Source: Rhodovulum sp. 12E13 (GTDB lineage Bacteria > Pseudomonadota > Alphaproteobacteria > Rhodobacterales > Rhodobacteraceae). Taken from it: a DNA stretch of 64,000 nt. Each line of letters opens with the position of its first letter. Within the stretch, counting starts at the first letter, position 1. Location: NCBI RefSeq assembly GCF_003340565.1, contig NZ_QPLK01000010.1, positions 1-64,000 on the forward strand. The letters are read 5' to 3'. The notes beneath the pieces are model-generated. The model was not told the origin of the DNA. It did not search any database and saw only the letters and a list, made by a program, of their open reading frames with translations. The translations under genes were made by a program, and so were the position numbers. Below, piece by piece: positions 52,078 through 62,678 of the stretch.

Positions 52078-52550
52078 CGCGCGTCCTCCCCCAGAAGCCC
52101 CTCCAGATCGTCCGCGGTCAGCGGACCGACGAGCTTGCGGTCGCGGCCGATCACGGCGGCCGGCGCATGGTCGCATCCGCCCACGCAGCAGATGTTGACG
52201 AGGGTGTATTTCCCGTCCGCGGTCGTCTCGCCGAAGCCGATCCCGAGCCGCGCCATCACCGCGTCGCGCACCGCGTCGCCGCCGTTCAGCCAGCACGACG
52301 CGCCGTCGCACAGCAGGATCACCTTCTCGCCCACGGGCCGGCGGAAGATGAGCGAATAGAAGGTCGCGACGTCCTCCATCTCGGCAGTCGTGACGCCGAG
52401 CAGCGCGGCGGCCTCTTCCAGATGCGCGTCGGACACCCAGCCATGGTCCTGCTGGATCATCCGCAGGGCTTCCAGCATCGCCGGGCGCGGGCCGCCGTGG
52501 TGGTGCTTCGCCGCCTCGATGGCGGCGCGGAGATCGGGGGCGAGGCTCAT
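52074..52550 (-). CDS. nuoE: NADH-quinone oxidoreductase subunit E
   Basis: Thioredoxin-fold 2Fe-2S subunit (cluster N1a), 158 residues. The four ligands appear as CDGASC and CCVGGC (C-x4-C, C-x3-C). ATGA overlap with nuoCD. Confidence 0.95.
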   Translation of the reverse strand: MSLAPDLRAAIEAAKHHHGGPRPAMLEALRMIQQDHGWVSDAHLEEAAALLGVTTAEMEDVATFYSLIFRRPVGEKVILLCDGASCWLNGGDAVRDAVMARLGIGFGETTADGKYTLVNICCVGGCDHAPAAVIGRDRKLVGPLTADDLEGLLGEDAR

Positions 52551-54304
52551 TTGTCGACATCCGACATGACGAAATCCAGCGAGGCGATGTGCATCACGAG
52601 GTCGGCCACGGTCAGGCCGGGCGCGATTTCGGGGATCGCCTGAAGGTTGGCGAACGAGGGGGTGCGGATGCGGGTGCGGTAGCTGTGCCCGCCGTCGTCG
52701 GAGACGATGGAATACTGCGCCAGCCCGCGGGCCGACTCGATCTGCCCCGTCGCCTCGCCGACCGGCACCCGCGGCCCCCAGGCGGTGCCGACGAAATGGT
52801 GGATCAGCGTCTCGATATCCTCGAGCGTCTGCGCCCGCGGCGGCGGGAAGGCGCGCGGGTGGTCGGCTTTGACCGGGCCGCCGGGCATCCGGTCGACGCA
52901 TTGGCGGATGATCCTCAGCGACTCGCGCATCTCGTCCACCCGCACGCGGGTGCGGGCGTAGATGTCGCCGGCTTCGGCCGTCACCACGTCGAACTCGTAG
53001 GTCTCGTAGCCCGAATAGGGCCGCTCCTTGCGGATGTCCCAGGGCAGGCCGGCGGCACGCAGCGAGGGGCCCGTCATCGACCATTTCAGGCAGGTCTCGG
53101 CATCGGCCAGCGCGACGCCCTTCGTGCGCGCCCGGAACATCTCGGAGCGCATGACCATGCCCTCGTAGTCGTCGAGCCGCCGGGGCATCCAGTCGAGGAA
53201 GTCGCGCACGAGGCCGTCCCACCCGGTCGGCAGATCCATCGCCACGCCGCCGATGCGCAGGAAGGCGGGGTGCATTCGCCCGCCGGTGATCGCCTGGATC
53301 ACGTCGTAGGCGCGCTCGCGGTCGACGAACATGTAGAAGATGGGCGACATCACGCCGGCGTCCTGCGCCAGCGTGCCGTAGAACAGAAGGTGCGAGGTGA
53401 TGCGGAAGATCTCGCACAGCATCACGCGGATGCATTGCGCCCGCTCGGGCACCTCGATGCCGCACAGGCTCTCGACCGCCATCAGGTAGGGCAGCTCGTG
53501 GGTGACGCCGCCGAGATAGTCGATCCGGTCGCAATAGGGGATGAAGCCGTGCCATGTCTGCCGCTCGGCCATCTTCTCGGCGCCGCGGTGGTGGTAGCCG
53601 AGATCGGGGTAGGCCCAGACGATCTCCTCGCCGTCGAGGCCGAGCAGGATGCGGAACACGCCGTGCGTCGAGGGGTGATGCGGCCCCATGTTCAGCACCA
53701 TCAGCTCCACGCCGTCGCGGTGCGTGGGCAGGCCGAGCCGCGCGGGGTCGAGCGTGTTGGCCTCCTCCGTCGCGGCGAAGCTTTCCGGCGTCATCCGGTA
53801 GGGAGGCTTTTCGGTCGCCCGCGCGTGGTGGTTCTTGCGCAGCGGGTGGCCCTGCCAGTCGTTCGGCATGTAGATGCGACGCAGCAGCGGGTGGCCTTCG
53901 AACTGCACGCCGAGCATGTCGAACGTCTCGCGCTCGTACCAGTCGGCGCCGGGATAGACGGGCGTCAACGAGGGCGCGCGCGGGGCCGCCCCGTCGCAGG
54001 CGAGCTTGAGACGGATGTCGGCGTTGCGCGCGGGCGAGACGAGGTGGCTCGTCACCGTCACGCCCGAGGGCGGCAGGCCCGGGCGGTGATGGCGTGCGGT
54101 CTCGTCGGTGCCCCAGAGGTCGGCCATCAGCGTGAACGGCCGCTCCATCTCGCGCAGGGCGCGGTGCGCCTCGACCCAGGCCTCGCGCGCGATCCAGAGC
54201 ACGGGAAAGGGCTCGCCCGTCGCCTGCTCGGCCACGACGCCCGCGCCGAGGCGGGCGCGCAACTCGTCGGCCGGGTCGTCGATGCGGGGCGCGTCGAGGC
54301 TCAT
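52547..54304 (-). CDS. nuoCD: NADH-quinone oxidoreductase fused subunit C/D
   Basis: A 585-residue fusion of NuoC (residues 1 to about 185; [22 protein letters not shown]) and NuoD (about 195-585; [21 protein letters not shown], the quinone-site [12 protein letters not shown] and the terminal DFVMSDVDK). Fusion is typical of gammaproteobacterial-type operons; the main alphaproteobacterial operon keeps nuoC and nuoD separate. ATGA overlap with nuoB. Confidence 0.96.
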   Translation of the reverse strand: MSLDAPRIDDPADELRARLGAGVVAEQATGEPFPVLWIAREAWVEAHRALREMERPFTLMADLWGTDETARHHRPGLPPSGVTVTSHLVSPARNADIRLKLACDGAAPRAPSLTPVYPGADWYERETFDMLGVQFEGHPLLRRIYMPNDWQGHPLRKNHHARATEKPPYRMTPESFAATEEANTLDPARLGLPTHRDGVELMVLNMGPHHPSTHGVFRILLGLDGEEIVWAYPDLGYHHRGAEKMAERQTWHGFIPYCDRIDYLGGVTHELPYLMAVESLCGIEVPERAQCIRVMLCEIFRITSHLLFYGTLAQDAGVMSPIFYMFVDRERAYDVIQAITGGRMHPAFLRIGGVAMDLPTGWDGLVRDFLDWMPRRLDDYEGMVMRSEMFRARTKGVALADAETCLKWSMTGPSLRAAGLPWDIRKERPYSGYETYEFDVVTAEAGDIYARTRVRVDEMRESLRIIRQCVDRMPGGPVKADHPRAFPPPRAQTLEDIETLIHHFVGTAWGPRVPVGEATGQIESARGLAQYSIVSDDGGHSYRTRIRTPSFANLQAIPEIAPGLTVADLVMHIASLDFVMSDVDK

Positions 54305-54906
54305 GGTGCCTCCGGGTCGTCGTAGCGGCGCACGGCCATGCGCGCGTCGTGCAACCTGTCCTTGCGGGGCTCGGCCGCGAAGGTCGGCTGCGGGGCGCCG
54401 AGCGTGATGCCAAGGGGGCGGCTCTCCGTCCCGATCTTCTGCTGGAGCAGGATCATCGCGTCGAGCAATTGCTCGGGGCGCGGCGGGCAACCGGGGATGT
54501 AGACGTCGACCGGCAGGAACGAATCCACCCCCTGCACGACCGAATAGATGTCGTACATGCCGCCCGAATTGGCGCAGGCCCCCATCGAGATCACCCAGCG
54601 CGGCGGCTGCATCTGCTCGTAGAGGCGCTTCAAGGGCACCGCCATCTTGGTGAAGACGGTGCCCGACACCACCAGCAGATCGGCCTGACGCGGGGTGGAG
54701 CGGATCACCTCTGCGCCGAACCGCGCCTGGTCGAAGACGGGGGTCAGCGCCGTCGCCATCTCGACGTAACAGCACGACAGGCCGAAGTTGAACGGCCACA
54801 GGCTGTTCTTGCGCGACCACGCCACGAGGTCGTCGAGCCGGGCGAAGAGCTGGCCGGCGGCCATGCTGACGCCGGCGGGCGGGCTGTTGTGCGGGTGCTC
54901 GCTCAT
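54301..54906 (-). CDS. nuoB: NADH-quinone oxidoreductase subunit B
   Basis: Carries the terminal cluster N2 that reduces quinone. The 201 residues include the tandem cysteines in [20 protein letters not shown] and [13 protein letters not shown] overlap with nuoA. Confidence 0.96.
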   Translation of the reverse strand: MSEHPHNSPPAGVSMAAGQLFARLDDLVAWSRKNSLWPFNFGLSCCYVEMATALTPVFDQARFGAEVIRSTPRQADLLVVSGTVFTKMAVPLKRLYEQMQPPRWVISMGACANSGGMYDIYSVVQGVDSFLPVDVYIPGCPPRPEQLLDAMILLQQKIGTESRPLGITLGAPQPTFAAEPRKDRLHDARMAVRRYDDPEAP

Positions 54907-55310
54907 GCCTGCCTCGCCGCGCCGCCGGAAGACTGCGCGCCCACGTCGAGCGCGCCGTCGGCCCAGAGGTAGAACAGCGCGACCAGCAGCACGCCGATGA
55001 AGATCGCGGCCGAGACGAGGCCGGCCACGCCCGCGGCCGGTGCAGCCATCGCCCAGGTGAAGAGCACGGCCGCCTCGAAGTCGAAGATCACGAAGAAGGC
55101 GGCGATCTGGAAATACTGCGTGGGCACCGGCGCCGTGGCCGGCCCGCGCACAGGCGCGCCGCTTTCGTAGACGCCCCAGGCGCGGGTCGACTCGCCCTTC
55201 GCCCGCAGCAGGGCGGCCACCCCAAGCACGGCCGCGACCGTCAGGATGGCGGCAACCGAGTGAATCGCCAGAGAAATCCGCGGGTCGAGTCCGGTCAGAG
55301 CCTCGTGCAT
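54903..55310 (-). CDS. nuoA: NADH-quinone oxidoreductase subunit A
   Basis: Three-helix membrane subunit, 135 residues, with [11 protein letters not shown] in the conserved loop and [13 protein letters not shown] in TM2. First gene of a 13-gene operon. GGGAGGCGGAC precedes ATG 55310. An FNR-like box lies 101 nt upstream. Confidence 0.94.
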   Translation of the reverse strand: MHEALTGLDPRISLAIHSVAAILTVAAVLGVAALLRAKGESTRAWGVYESGAPVRGPATAPVPTQYFQIAAFFVIFDFEAAVLFTWAMAAPAAGVAGLVSAAIFIGVLLVALFYLWADGALDVGAQSSGGAARQA

Positions 55311-55410
55311 GTCCGCCTCCCGTCGCGCCTGAATGGGTTGGCCCCGGCGCGGGCAGACTGCTCACCTGCGGGGCAAGTCCTCGAATGGCACGGGTCGCGG
55401 GTGCCCGGCT

Positions 55411-55424
55411 TTGAGCCAGATCAA
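55411..55424. promoter_or_regulatory. FNR/FnrL-like box upstream of the nuo operon
   Basis: TTGAGCCAGATCAA matches the FNR consensus TTGAT-N4-ATCAA at nine of ten fixed positions. It lies in the 169-bp gap between the racemase stop and nuoA, 101 nt before the nuoA start. A role in oxygen-responsive control of this complex I operon is inferred. Confidence 0.5.
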
Positions 55425-55479
55425 GCCCGCATGCCTTTGAAATGGCGCCGCTTTCGCATACCGTGGCATGCGCCGCGCG

Positions 55480-56181
55480 CTATCGTTGCGGCACCTTCGC
55501 CGGGGTCGTGGCGTGGGCGACGATGGCGGCCACGAGCGCGTCGAGCGTGTCGCGCGCATCGACATTCCCGGGCAGCAGGTGCATCGCCAGCGAGAACTCG
55601 GTACAGGCGACGAGCTGGACCCGCGCACCCGCCTCGGCCAGCCGCTCGGAGGCCGCACGCAGCCCCGCGGCCGCGGCCTCGCTCGCGCCGCCGGCCTTTA
55701 TCGCGCGGATCGAGGCGAGCACGCCCGCCTCGTCGTCGGGCCAGACCGCCTCGAGCCCATGCGCGGCGAAGGCCCGCTCGAACAGCGCGGTGCGGCGCAC
55801 GGCAGGCGAGGCGAGCATGCCGATCCGTCCGCCCTCGGCGCCGGCGCAGGCGGCGGCCGACAGCGCCACCATGTCGAGGAAGGGGATGCGCGCCGCGCCC
55901 CGGATCGCGCCGGTGTAGTGATGGGCGGTGTTGCAGGGCATCGCCAGCGCCGTCGCGCCCATCGCCTCGAGCCGCGCGGCCATCGCGGCGAGCACGGGCG
56001 CGGGGCTCTCGCCCGTCCCCTCGATCAGGTGCGCGATGCGCGAGGGCACCTGCGGGTTCATGTCGATCATGAGCGGGAGGTGGTCGGCATCGTCGCGCGC
56101 CGGCACCGCCTCGATCAGCTTGCGTTGCAGCAGGATCGTCGCCTCGGGCCCCATCCCCCCGAGGATGCCGACAGGCCGCAT
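55480..56181 (-). CDS. Aspartate/glutamate racemase family protein
   Basis: A 233-residue two-domain racemase. Both catalytic cysteines are present: MPCNTAHH (Cys83) and VACTEFSL (Cys193). GILGGMGPEAT at the start is the family signature. Interconverts L- and D-aspartate or glutamate, possibly other amino acids. The ATG overlaps the upstream PLP-enzyme stop by one base (TGATG), tying it to D-amino-acid or sulfur-amino-acid metabolism and to the peptide transporter upstream. Confidence 0.88.
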   Translation of the reverse strand: MRPVGILGGMGPEATILLQRKLIEAVPARDDADHLPLMIDMNPQVPSRIAHLIEGTGESPAPVLAAMAARLEAMGATALAMPCNTAHHYTGAIRGAARIPFLDMVALSAAACAGAEGGRIGMLASPAVRRTALFERAFAAHGLEAVWPDDEAGVLASIRAIKAGGASEAAAAGLRAASERLAEAGARVQLVACTEFSLAMHLLPGNVDARDTLDALVAAIVAHATTPAKVPQR

Positions 56182-57206
56182 CACCCCGCCGCGGCCGGCG
56201 CCGCGCTCTGCCCGCCCGAAAAGGCGAAGTCGTAGCCGAACAGGCCCGCCGCGCCCCCGGTGTGCAGGAACACGATCCGCTCGTCGCGGCCGATCTCGCC
56301 CTTGTGGATCAGGTCGATCATGCCGGCCGCGCCCTTGGCCGAATAGACCGGATCGAGCAGCAGGCCCTCGAGCTCGGCGAACATGCGGATCGCGGCGAGG
56401 CCCTCGGGTGTGGGCAGGCCATAGCCCTCGCCCACGTAGTCGGTATTCGCCACCACCATGTCGCGCGTCACGACGCCGGGGCAGCCCAGCCGCTCGGCCG
56501 TGCGCATGGCGAGGTCGAAGACCATCTGCTCCTGCTTCTCGCGCGGCGCGCGCGTGCCGATGCCCAGCACCGGGATCCCCGCGTGGATCGCGGCGAGCCC
56601 CGTGACCAGCCCCGCCTGGGTGCCAGACGAGCCGGTGGCATGCACGATCCGGTCGATGGCCAGCCCCGCGTCGTTGGCCTGCGCCACCAGTTCCATCGCG
56701 CAGTTGACGTAGCCGAGCGCGCCCGTGGGATTCGAGCCGCCGCCGGGGATGGTGTAGACGCGCAACCCCTCGTCGCGCCTCGCCTCGGCCACCCGCTCCA
56801 TCGCGGCGGCCATGTCGGTGCCGCCGGGATGCACCTCTGTCGTGGCACCGTGCAGATGGTCGAGCAGCACGTTGCCGTTGGTGGTGTAGTTGGGCTCGGT
56901 GTAGCCCGTCCTGTCTTCCAAGAGGATATGGCAGCGCATGCCCAGCTTCGCGGCGAAGGCGGCGGTCTGTCGGGCGTGGTTCGACTGGGTCGCGCCCTGT
57001 GTCATCACGATGTCGGCGCCCATCGCCTCTGCCTCGGCCATCAGGAACTCGAGCTTGCGGGTCTTGTTTCCGCCTGTCGACAGGCCCGTGCAGTCGTCGC
57101 GCTTGATCCAGATCTCGCGGCGCAGCGCCCTCGACAGGCGGGGCAGTGGCTCGAGCGGCGTCGGCAGGTGCGCGGCGCGGAGGCGGGGGAAACGGGCGAG
57201 GTGCAT
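56181..57206 (-). CDS. D-cysteine desulfhydrase / L-cysteate sulfo-lyase family PLP enzyme
   Basis: A 341-residue fold-type II PLP enzyme of the ACC-deaminase/D-cysteine desulfhydrase group. [22 protein letters not shown] holds the cofactor lysine, [15 protein letters not shown] the substrate loop, and [11 protein letters not shown] the phosphate pocket. Products would be pyruvate, ammonia and sulfide (from D-cysteine) or sulfite (from L-cysteate; CuyA of marine Roseobacters is close in sequence type). It lies 86 nt after the ABC ATPase gene, same strand. Substrate not decidable from sequence. Confidence 0.85.
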   Translation of the reverse strand: MHLARFPRLRAAHLPTPLEPLPRLSRALRREIWIKRDDCTGLSTGGNKTRKLEFLMAEAEAMGADIVMTQGATQSNHARQTAAFAAKLGMRCHILLEDRTGYTEPNYTTNGNVLLDHLHGATTEVHPGGTDMAAAMERVAEARRDEGLRVYTIPGGGSNPTGALGYVNCAMELVAQANDAGLAIDRIVHATGSSGTQAGLVTGLAAIHAGIPVLGIGTRAPREKQEQMVFDLAMRTAERLGCPGVVTRDMVVANTDYVGEGYGLPTPEGLAAIRMFAELEGLLLDPVYSAKGAAGMIDLIHKGEIGRDERIVFLHTGGAAGLFGYDFAFSGGQSAAPAAAG

Positions 57207-57292
57207 GGGCGGTCTCCTTGGGGTCTGCCGGGTATGCGCCGCCACGCCCCCCGATGGCAAGCATCCCGCCGGGCGGGCTCAGGCACCCCCGG

Positions 57293-58927
57293 TCACGCCG
57301 CCTTGTCGGCCAGAAGGCCCCGCAGGTCGAAGGCGGCCCGCATCAATGCGCGCGTGTAGTCTGTCTCGGGCCGGTCGAAGAGCTCTCCGGTCGGCCCTTC
57401 CTCGACCACCGCGCCGTCCTTCATCACCATGACGTAATCCGACAGCGCCCGCACCACGGCGAGGTCGTGGGAGATGAAGATGTAGGTCAGGTCGTTCTCG
57501 CGCTGGAGGCGGCGCAGGAGCTCGATCACCTGCTTCTGCACCGAGCGGTCGAGCGCCGAGGTCGGCTCGTCGAGCACGATCAGCTTCGGCCGCAGGATCA
57601 GCGCGCGGGCGATGGCGATGCGCTGGCGCTGCCCTCCCGAGAACTCGTGCGGGAAGCGGTTGCGCATCGCCGGGTCGAGGCCGACGTCGGCCATCGCCTC
57701 CGACACCCGCTCCGTGCGCGCCTTGGAGTCGAGGCCCGGTTCGTGCACCAGCAGGCCCTCGGCCACGATCTCGCCGCAGGTCAGCCGGGGCGAGAGCGAG
57801 CCGTAGGGGTCCTGGAACACCATCTGGAGGCCCTTGCGATAGGGCCGCATCCCCTCGGTGCCAAGGCCCTCGATCCGGTCGCCCAGCCAGACGACCTGCC
57901 CCTCCGAAGGGATCATCTGCAACAGAGCCCGGCCCAGCGTCGACTTGCCCGAGCCGGATTCGCCCACGATGCCCAGCGTCTGGCCCTGGCGGAGCGTCAC
58001 GTCGATGCCGCGCACCGCCTCGAGCCGCGTGTCGCGGCGGAACAGGCCCGGCCCGCGCCCGAACGTCACGCGCATCTCGCGCGCCTCCATCAGCGCGGGC
58101 GCGTTCGCGGGCAGGGGCGCCTTCGTCCCCTCGGGCTCGGCCGCGAGCAGCATTTTCGTGTAATCCGTGCGCGGCGCGGAAAACAGGCGGGCGGTCGGCC
58201 CCTCCTCCTCCACGCGGCCCTTGTTCATCACGTACGTACGGTCGGCGAACGCCTCGACGATGCCGAGATCGTGCGTGATGAACAGGATCGACATGCCGAT
58301 CCGGCTCTGAAGCTCGGCGAGCAGTTGCAGGATCTCGGCCTGGATCGTGACGTCGAGCGCGGTGGTCGGCTCGTCGGCGATCAGCAGCTCGGGGTCGTTC
58401 GCCAGCGCCATCGCGATCATCACCCGCTGCCGCTGCCCGCCCGACAATTCGTGGGGGTAGGATCGCATCCGCTCGGCGGCGTTGGGGATCTGCACGAGGT
58501 TCAACAGCTCCAGTATGCGCGCCCGCGCCGCCTGCCGGCTCATCCCGCCATGCACGCGCAATGGCTCCGACAGCTGGTCCTCGATGGTGTAGAGCGGGTC
58601 GAGCGAGGTCATCGGCTCCTGGAAGATCATGGTGATCTTCCGCCCCCGCAGCCGGTTCAGCTCTGCCACCGACACGTTCAGGATGTCCCGCCCGCGATAG
58701 CGCACCGCCCCCGCGGCCCTGCCGTTGTTCGCCAGAAGGCCCATGGCCGCCATCATGATCTGGCTCTTGCCCGAGCCGCTCTCGCCCACCACCGCCACGG
58801 TCTCGCCCCGGCCGACATGCATCGACACGCCGCGCACCGCCTCGACCGCGCCGTCGGCCGTGTCGAAGGTCACGCGGATGTCGTCCACCTCGAAGATGCG
58901 CCCCGCCTTATCCGGATGCTCGGCCAT
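57293..58927 (-). CDS. Oligopeptide ABC transporter, fused dual ATP-binding protein
   Basis: A 544-residue protein with two nucleotide-binding domains in tandem (OppD+OppF or YejF/GsiA type). Domain 1: Walker A GESGSGKS (residues 48-55), signature LSGGQRQR, Walker [13 protein letters not shown]. Domain 2 from about residue 285: [17 protein letters not shown] and [12 protein letters not shown]. Each ends with the peptide-transporter extension (DYTKMLL, DYTRALM). It lies one base after the permease gene. Confidence 0.95.
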   Translation of the reverse strand: MAEHPDKAGRIFEVDDIRVTFDTADGAVEAVRGVSMHVGRGETVAVVGESGSGKSQIMMAAMGLLANNGRAAGAVRYRGRDILNVSVAELNRLRGRKITMIFQEPMTSLDPLYTIEDQLSEPLRVHGGMSRQAARARILELLNLVQIPNAAERMRSYPHELSGGQRQRVMIAMALANDPELLIADEPTTALDVTIQAEILQLLAELQSRIGMSILFITHDLGIVEAFADRTYVMNKGRVEEEGPTARLFSAPRTDYTKMLLAAEPEGTKAPLPANAPALMEAREMRVTFGRGPGLFRRDTRLEAVRGIDVTLRQGQTLGIVGESGSGKSTLGRALLQMIPSEGQVVWLGDRIEGLGTEGMRPYRKGLQMVFQDPYGSLSPRLTCGEIVAEGLLVHEPGLDSKARTERVSEAMADVGLDPAMRNRFPHEFSGGQRQRIAIARALILRPKLIVLDEPTSALDRSVQKQVIELLRRLQRENDLTYIFISHDLAVVRALSDYVMVMKDGAVVEEGPTGELFDRPETDYTRALMRAAFDLRGLLADKAA

Positions 58928-58928
58928 G

Positions 58929-60071
58929 TCAGCGGTCCTTCGGGTCGAGGGCGTCGCGCAAGCCGTCGCCGAGGAAGTTGAGCGCGAAGAGCAGCACGGT
59001 CATCGTGGCCGCCGGCCAGAACAGCATGAAGGGCGCGTTGCGCATGTTCTTGGCCCCTTCCGCGATCAGCACGCCGAGCGAGGTCAGCGGCTCCTGCACC
59101 CCCAGCCCGAGGAACGACAGGAACGACTCGAGCAGGATCACCTTGGGAATCATCAGCGTCATGTAGATGATCACCGTGCCCAGCGTGTTCGGGATGATGT
59201 GGCGCCGCACGATGTCGCGCGAGCGCACCCCGAGCGACTCGGCCGCCTGCACGAACTCGCGCCGGCGGAGCGAGAGCGTCTGCCCCCGCACGATGCGCGC
59301 CATGTCGAGCCATTCCACCGCGCCCACGGCGATGAACATCAGCACCACGTTCCGCCCGAAGAACACCACGAGCAGAATCACGAAGAACACGAAGGGCAGC
59401 GAGTAGAGGATGTCGACCACCCGCATCATCACGTTGTCGAGCCGCCCGCCGACAAAGCCTGCGGTCGCGCCGTAGAGCACCCCGATGACCAGCGCCACGC
59501 CGGTGGCCAGCGCCCCGATCATCAGCGAGATGCGCAAGCTGATCAGGATGCGCGAGAACAGGTCGCGCCCGTTCGCATCGGTCCCCGCGATGAAGTAGAG
59601 CTCCCGCACGTCGGCCCGCATCGTGGCTGACAGACCATCGCCCGAAACCTCCACCATCTCGCTGCCCGAGAACACGTCGGAGCGGTCGAGGTAGCGGGTG
59701 ATCCGCGGGTCGATCTCGCGGCTCTCGGACGTCACCATGATCGTCACGCCGCCGCCGCCCACCTCGATGCTCGCGATCTCGACCCGGGCGCGCGCCAGCG
59801 CCTCCTCGGCCGCCGGCACGATCTGGTCCTGCTGCGGGTAGGGGGCCAGGCTGGGCGGCACCTTCACGAACTCCGGGTACACCTCGGAATAGTCGTGCGG
59901 CGCGACCATCGGCCCGAAGATGCCCGCCAGCGCCATCAGGACCAGCACGACGAGCGAGGCCATGGCGGCGCGGTTGCGCCTGAGCCGCATCATCGCCACG
60001 GCCCAGAGCGAGCGGCCCGCCGTGCCCTCTCCGGCGGCGATCTCGGGGGCGGGGTTGGCGAGGTCAGTCAT
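58929..60071 (-). CDS. Oligopeptide ABC transporter permease (OppC-like)
   Basis: A 380-residue inner-membrane permease. It has an OppC N-terminal helix (ASLVVLVLMALAGIFGPMVAPHDY), a periplasmic insert of about 110 residues (longer than in E. coli OppC, as in YejE-type proteins) and the EAA loop AAESLGVRSRDIVRRHIIPN. It overlaps the oppB-like gene by 8 nt. Confidence 0.93.
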   Translation of the reverse strand: MTDLANPAPEIAAGEGTAGRSLWAVAMMRLRRNRAAMASLVVLVLMALAGIFGPMVAPHDYSEVYPEFVKVPPSLAPYPQQDQIVPAAEEALARARVEIASIEVGGGGVTIMVTSESREIDPRITRYLDRSDVFSGSEMVEVSGDGLSATMRADVRELYFIAGTDANGRDLFSRILISLRISLMIGALATGVALVIGVLYGATAGFVGGRLDNVMMRVVDILYSLPFVFFVILLVVFFGRNVVLMFIAVGAVEWLDMARIVRGQTLSLRRREFVQAAESLGVRSRDIVRRHIIPNTLGTVIIYMTLMIPKVILLESFLSFLGLGVQEPLTSLGVLIAEGAKNMRNAPFMLFWPAATMTVLLFALNFLGDGLRDALDPKDR

Positions 60072-60981
60072 AGCGCACCCTCGGGTCGAGCAGGGCGTAG
60101 AGCAGATCGACGATCAGGTTGAACACCACCACGAAGACGGCGACGATCACCACCGTACCCATGACAAGCGTATAGTCGCGGTTGAGCGCGCCCTGCACGA
60201 AATAGCGCCCGATCCCCGGCAGGTTGAACACCTGTTCCACCACGATCGAGCCGGTCAGCAGCGCCGCCGCCGCGGGCCCGAGATAGGACACCGCCGGCAG
60301 GATCGCCGCGCGCAGCGCGTGCTTGAGCACCACCATCCGCGCCGGCAGGCCATAGGCCCGCGCCGTGCGCACATGGTCCGACCGGAGCGCCTCGATCATC
60401 GCGCCGCGCACCAGTCGCGCGACGATGGCCACCTGCGGCAGGGCCAGTGCGATCACGGGCAGCACCATCTGCCGCGCCTCGCCCCAGCCCTGCGCCGGCA
60501 GCCAGCTGAGCATCACGGCGAATACGAGCGAGAGCACCGGCGCCACCACGAAGTTCGGCACCGTGATCCCGAAGGTCGCCACCGCGATCACCGCGTAATC
60601 GGTCGACGAGTTCTGCCGCAGCGCGGCCAGCGTGCCCAGCAGCGCCCCGACCGCCAAGGCCAGCACCAGCGCCGTCAGCCCCAGCTGGACAGAGACGGGC
60701 AGCCCCTCGCCCAGGATCTCCTGCACGCGCATGTCGCGGTAGATGAACGAGGGCCCCATGTCGCCGCGCAGCAGGTTGCCCAGATACATCCCGTATTGCT
60801 GCCACAGCGGCCGGTCGAGCCCGAAGGTGGCGTTGAGATTCTCCATCACCGTGGCCTCGAGCGTCCGCTCCTGGTCGAACGGGCCGCCGGGCGCGATCCG
60901 CATCATGAAGAACGCGGCGGTGATGATGATGAAGATCGTCGGGATCGCGCCAAGCAGGCGGCGCAGGGCGTAGGAGAGCAT
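60064..60981 (-). CDS. Oligopeptide ABC transporter permease (OppB-like)
   Basis: A 305-residue permease with six membrane segments. The N-terminus MLSYALRRLLGAIPTIFIII and GGPFDQER are typical OppB features; the EAA loop reads TARAYGLPARMVVLKHALR. It lies 116 nt after the binding-protein gene, with a hairpin in the gap. Confidence 0.93.
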   Translation of the reverse strand: MLSYALRRLLGAIPTIFIIITAAFFMMRIAPGGPFDQERTLEATVMENLNATFGLDRPLWQQYGMYLGNLLRGDMGPSFIYRDMRVQEILGEGLPVSVQLGLTALVLALAVGALLGTLAALRQNSSTDYAVIAVATFGITVPNFVVAPVLSLVFAVMLSWLPAQGWGEARQMVLPVIALALPQVAIVARLVRGAMIEALRSDHVRTARAYGLPARMVVLKHALRAAILPAVSYLGPAAAALLTGSIVVEQVFNLPGIGRYFVQGALNRDYTLVMGTVVIVAVFVVVFNLIVDLLYALLDPRVRYD

Positions 60982-61041
60982 CGCGGGGCTCCGGGGCGGC
61001 GGGGCGACTGGGCCCCCGGGGGCGCGTCCGTGAACGGCACA

Positions 61042-61070
61042 TCGCGGCGCGGATCAAGCCCGCGCCGCGA
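61042..61070 (-). terminator. Stem-loop between binding-protein and permease genes
   Basis: TCGCGGCGCGG pairs exactly with CCGCGCCGCGA over a 7-nt loop, 27 nt downstream of the binding-protein stop. Such intra-operon hairpins commonly let binding protein be made in excess by partial termination or mRNA protection. Confidence 0.6.
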
Positions 61071-61097
61071 CGTCATGCATCGGTTACGCTGCGTTCC

Positions 61098-62678
61098 TCA
61101 CGAGCCGGCGAGGCTGAGGAACCGCGAGGGGTGCACGTTCTGGATGTTGTCGTTCCAGCCCTGCAGGTCGGGCGACACCAGCGACCGCGAGGAATAGTAG
61201 AGCAGCGGGATGAACGGCAGATCCTCCATGAACATGGCCTCGGCCTGCTGCAGGATGTCGGCCCGCGCCTCGAGGTCGGTCGTCGCTGCCGCCTTGTCCA
61301 TCAGCGCGTCGTACTCCGCGTTGTCGTAGTTGGCGTAGTTGAAGCCGTCGTTGTCGGACTCGACCATGAACAGGAAGTTCTGCGGGTCGGAATAGTCGCC
61401 GATCCAGCCCGCGCGAGCCACGTCGAAATCGCCCTTGTCGCGCAGATGCGCGTAATGGGCCGAGGCGTCGCGCACGTTGTATTCGACGCTCACCCCGAGG
61501 ATCGACCACATGTCGGCGATGGCCGTCGCGGCGTTCTTGTGGTTTTCCGACGTGTTGTAGGCGAGCTCGAGCGTGACGGGGTTGTCGGGGCCGTAGCCCG
61601 CCTCCTCCATCAGGGCGATGGCCTCGTCCTCGCGGTCGAGCATCGAGGCGTCGAAATACGCGACCTCCGGCGAGCCGCCGTAATTGCCGATGCCCGGCGG
61701 CACGAAGCTTTCCGCCGGCACCATCGTGCCCTGGAAGATCTCGGAGGCGAGGAACTCGCGGTCGATCACCATCGACAGGGCCTGCCGCACGCGCGGGTCG
61801 CTCAGCACCTCGTCATCGTGGTTCAGCGCGTAATAGTAGGTGCCCAGATAGGGCGCGATGCGCACCGCCTCGCCGTGCTCGGCCTGCAGCCGCTCGATGT
61901 CTTCCGCCGGCAGGTCGGAGCAGGAATGCACCTCGCCCGCCTCCCAGGCGCGCACGCAGGTCGCACGATCCTCGAAGGGCAGGTAGTTGACCTGCGCGAG
62001 CGAGACGTTCGCCGCGTCGTGGAAATTCTCGTTCTTCCGCAGCACGATGCGGTCGTTGAGGATGTTCTCTTCCAGCGTGAAGGCGCCGTTCGACACCATG
62101 TTGCCGGGGCGCACGAAGTCGGACCCGTGTTCCTCGACCGAGGCGGGGTGCACCGGCAGGCCGGTCTGGTGGGTCAGCAACTCGAGAAAGTAGGGCGTGG
62201 GCTGGGCCAGCGTGATCTCGAGCGTGCGGTCGTCGACGGCGCGCACGCCCATCTCGGTGGGCTCCATCTCGCCCTTGTTGATCGCCTCGGCATTGGCGAT
62301 CGGGTAGAGGATGTTGGCGTATTTGGCGCCCGTCTCGGGCGTCATGATGCGGCGGAACGAGTAGACGAAATCGCCCGCCGTCACCGGGTCGCCGTTCGAC
62401 CAGCGCGCATCATCGCGCAGGGTGAACGTGTAGGTCGTGCCGTCCTCCGACACCTCCCAGCTTTCGGCGACGCCGGGGATCACCTCGGCATTGCGGTCGT
62501 AGACGACGAGCCCCTCGTAGAGGTCGCGCAGAATGTTGGCCTCGGCGACGGTCGAGGTCTTGTGCTGGTCGAGCGTCTCGGGGTTGGCATCGTTGCCGCG
62601 AAGATAGGTCTGCGCGGATGCGGACGTGGCTCCGAGGACAAGGGCCAGTGCCGTGGCGGTCAGCAGGTGGCGGGTCAT
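61098..62678 (-). CDS. Peptide ABC transporter substrate-binding protein (OppA-like)
   Basis: A 526-residue periplasmic binding protein with a signal peptide (cleavage after ALALVLGATSASA, about residue 22). The family 5 signature is present: LYEGLVVYDRN, ESWEVSEDGTTYTFTLRDDARWSNGDPVTAGDFVYSFRR in pieces, and PFIPLLYYSSR near the end. It resembles dipeptide/oligopeptide OppA/MppA binders. AGGGAGACCGTCC precedes ATG 62678. First gene of the transporter operon. Confidence 0.94.
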   Translation of the reverse strand: MTRHLLTATALALVLGATSASAQTYLRGNDANPETLDQHKTSTVAEANILRDLYEGLVVYDRNAEVIPGVAESWEVSEDGTTYTFTLRDDARWSNGDPVTAGDFVYSFRRIMTPETGAKYANILYPIANAEAINKGEMEPTEMGVRAVDDRTLEITLAQPTPYFLELLTHQTGLPVHPASVEEHGSDFVRPGNMVSNGAFTLEENILNDRIVLRKNENFHDAANVSLAQVNYLPFEDRATCVRAWEAGEVHSCSDLPAEDIERLQAEHGEAVRIAPYLGTYYYALNHDDEVLSDPRVRQALSMVIDREFLASEIFQGTMVPAESFVPPGIGNYGGSPEVAYFDASMLDREDEAIALMEEAGYGPDNPVTLELAYNTSENHKNAATAIADMWSILGVSVEYNVRDASAHYAHLRDKGDFDVARAGWIGDYSDPQNFLFMVESDNDGFNYANYDNAEYDALMDKAAATTDLEARADILQQAEAMFMEDLPFIPLLYYSSRSLVSPDLQGWNDNIQNVHPSRFLSLAGS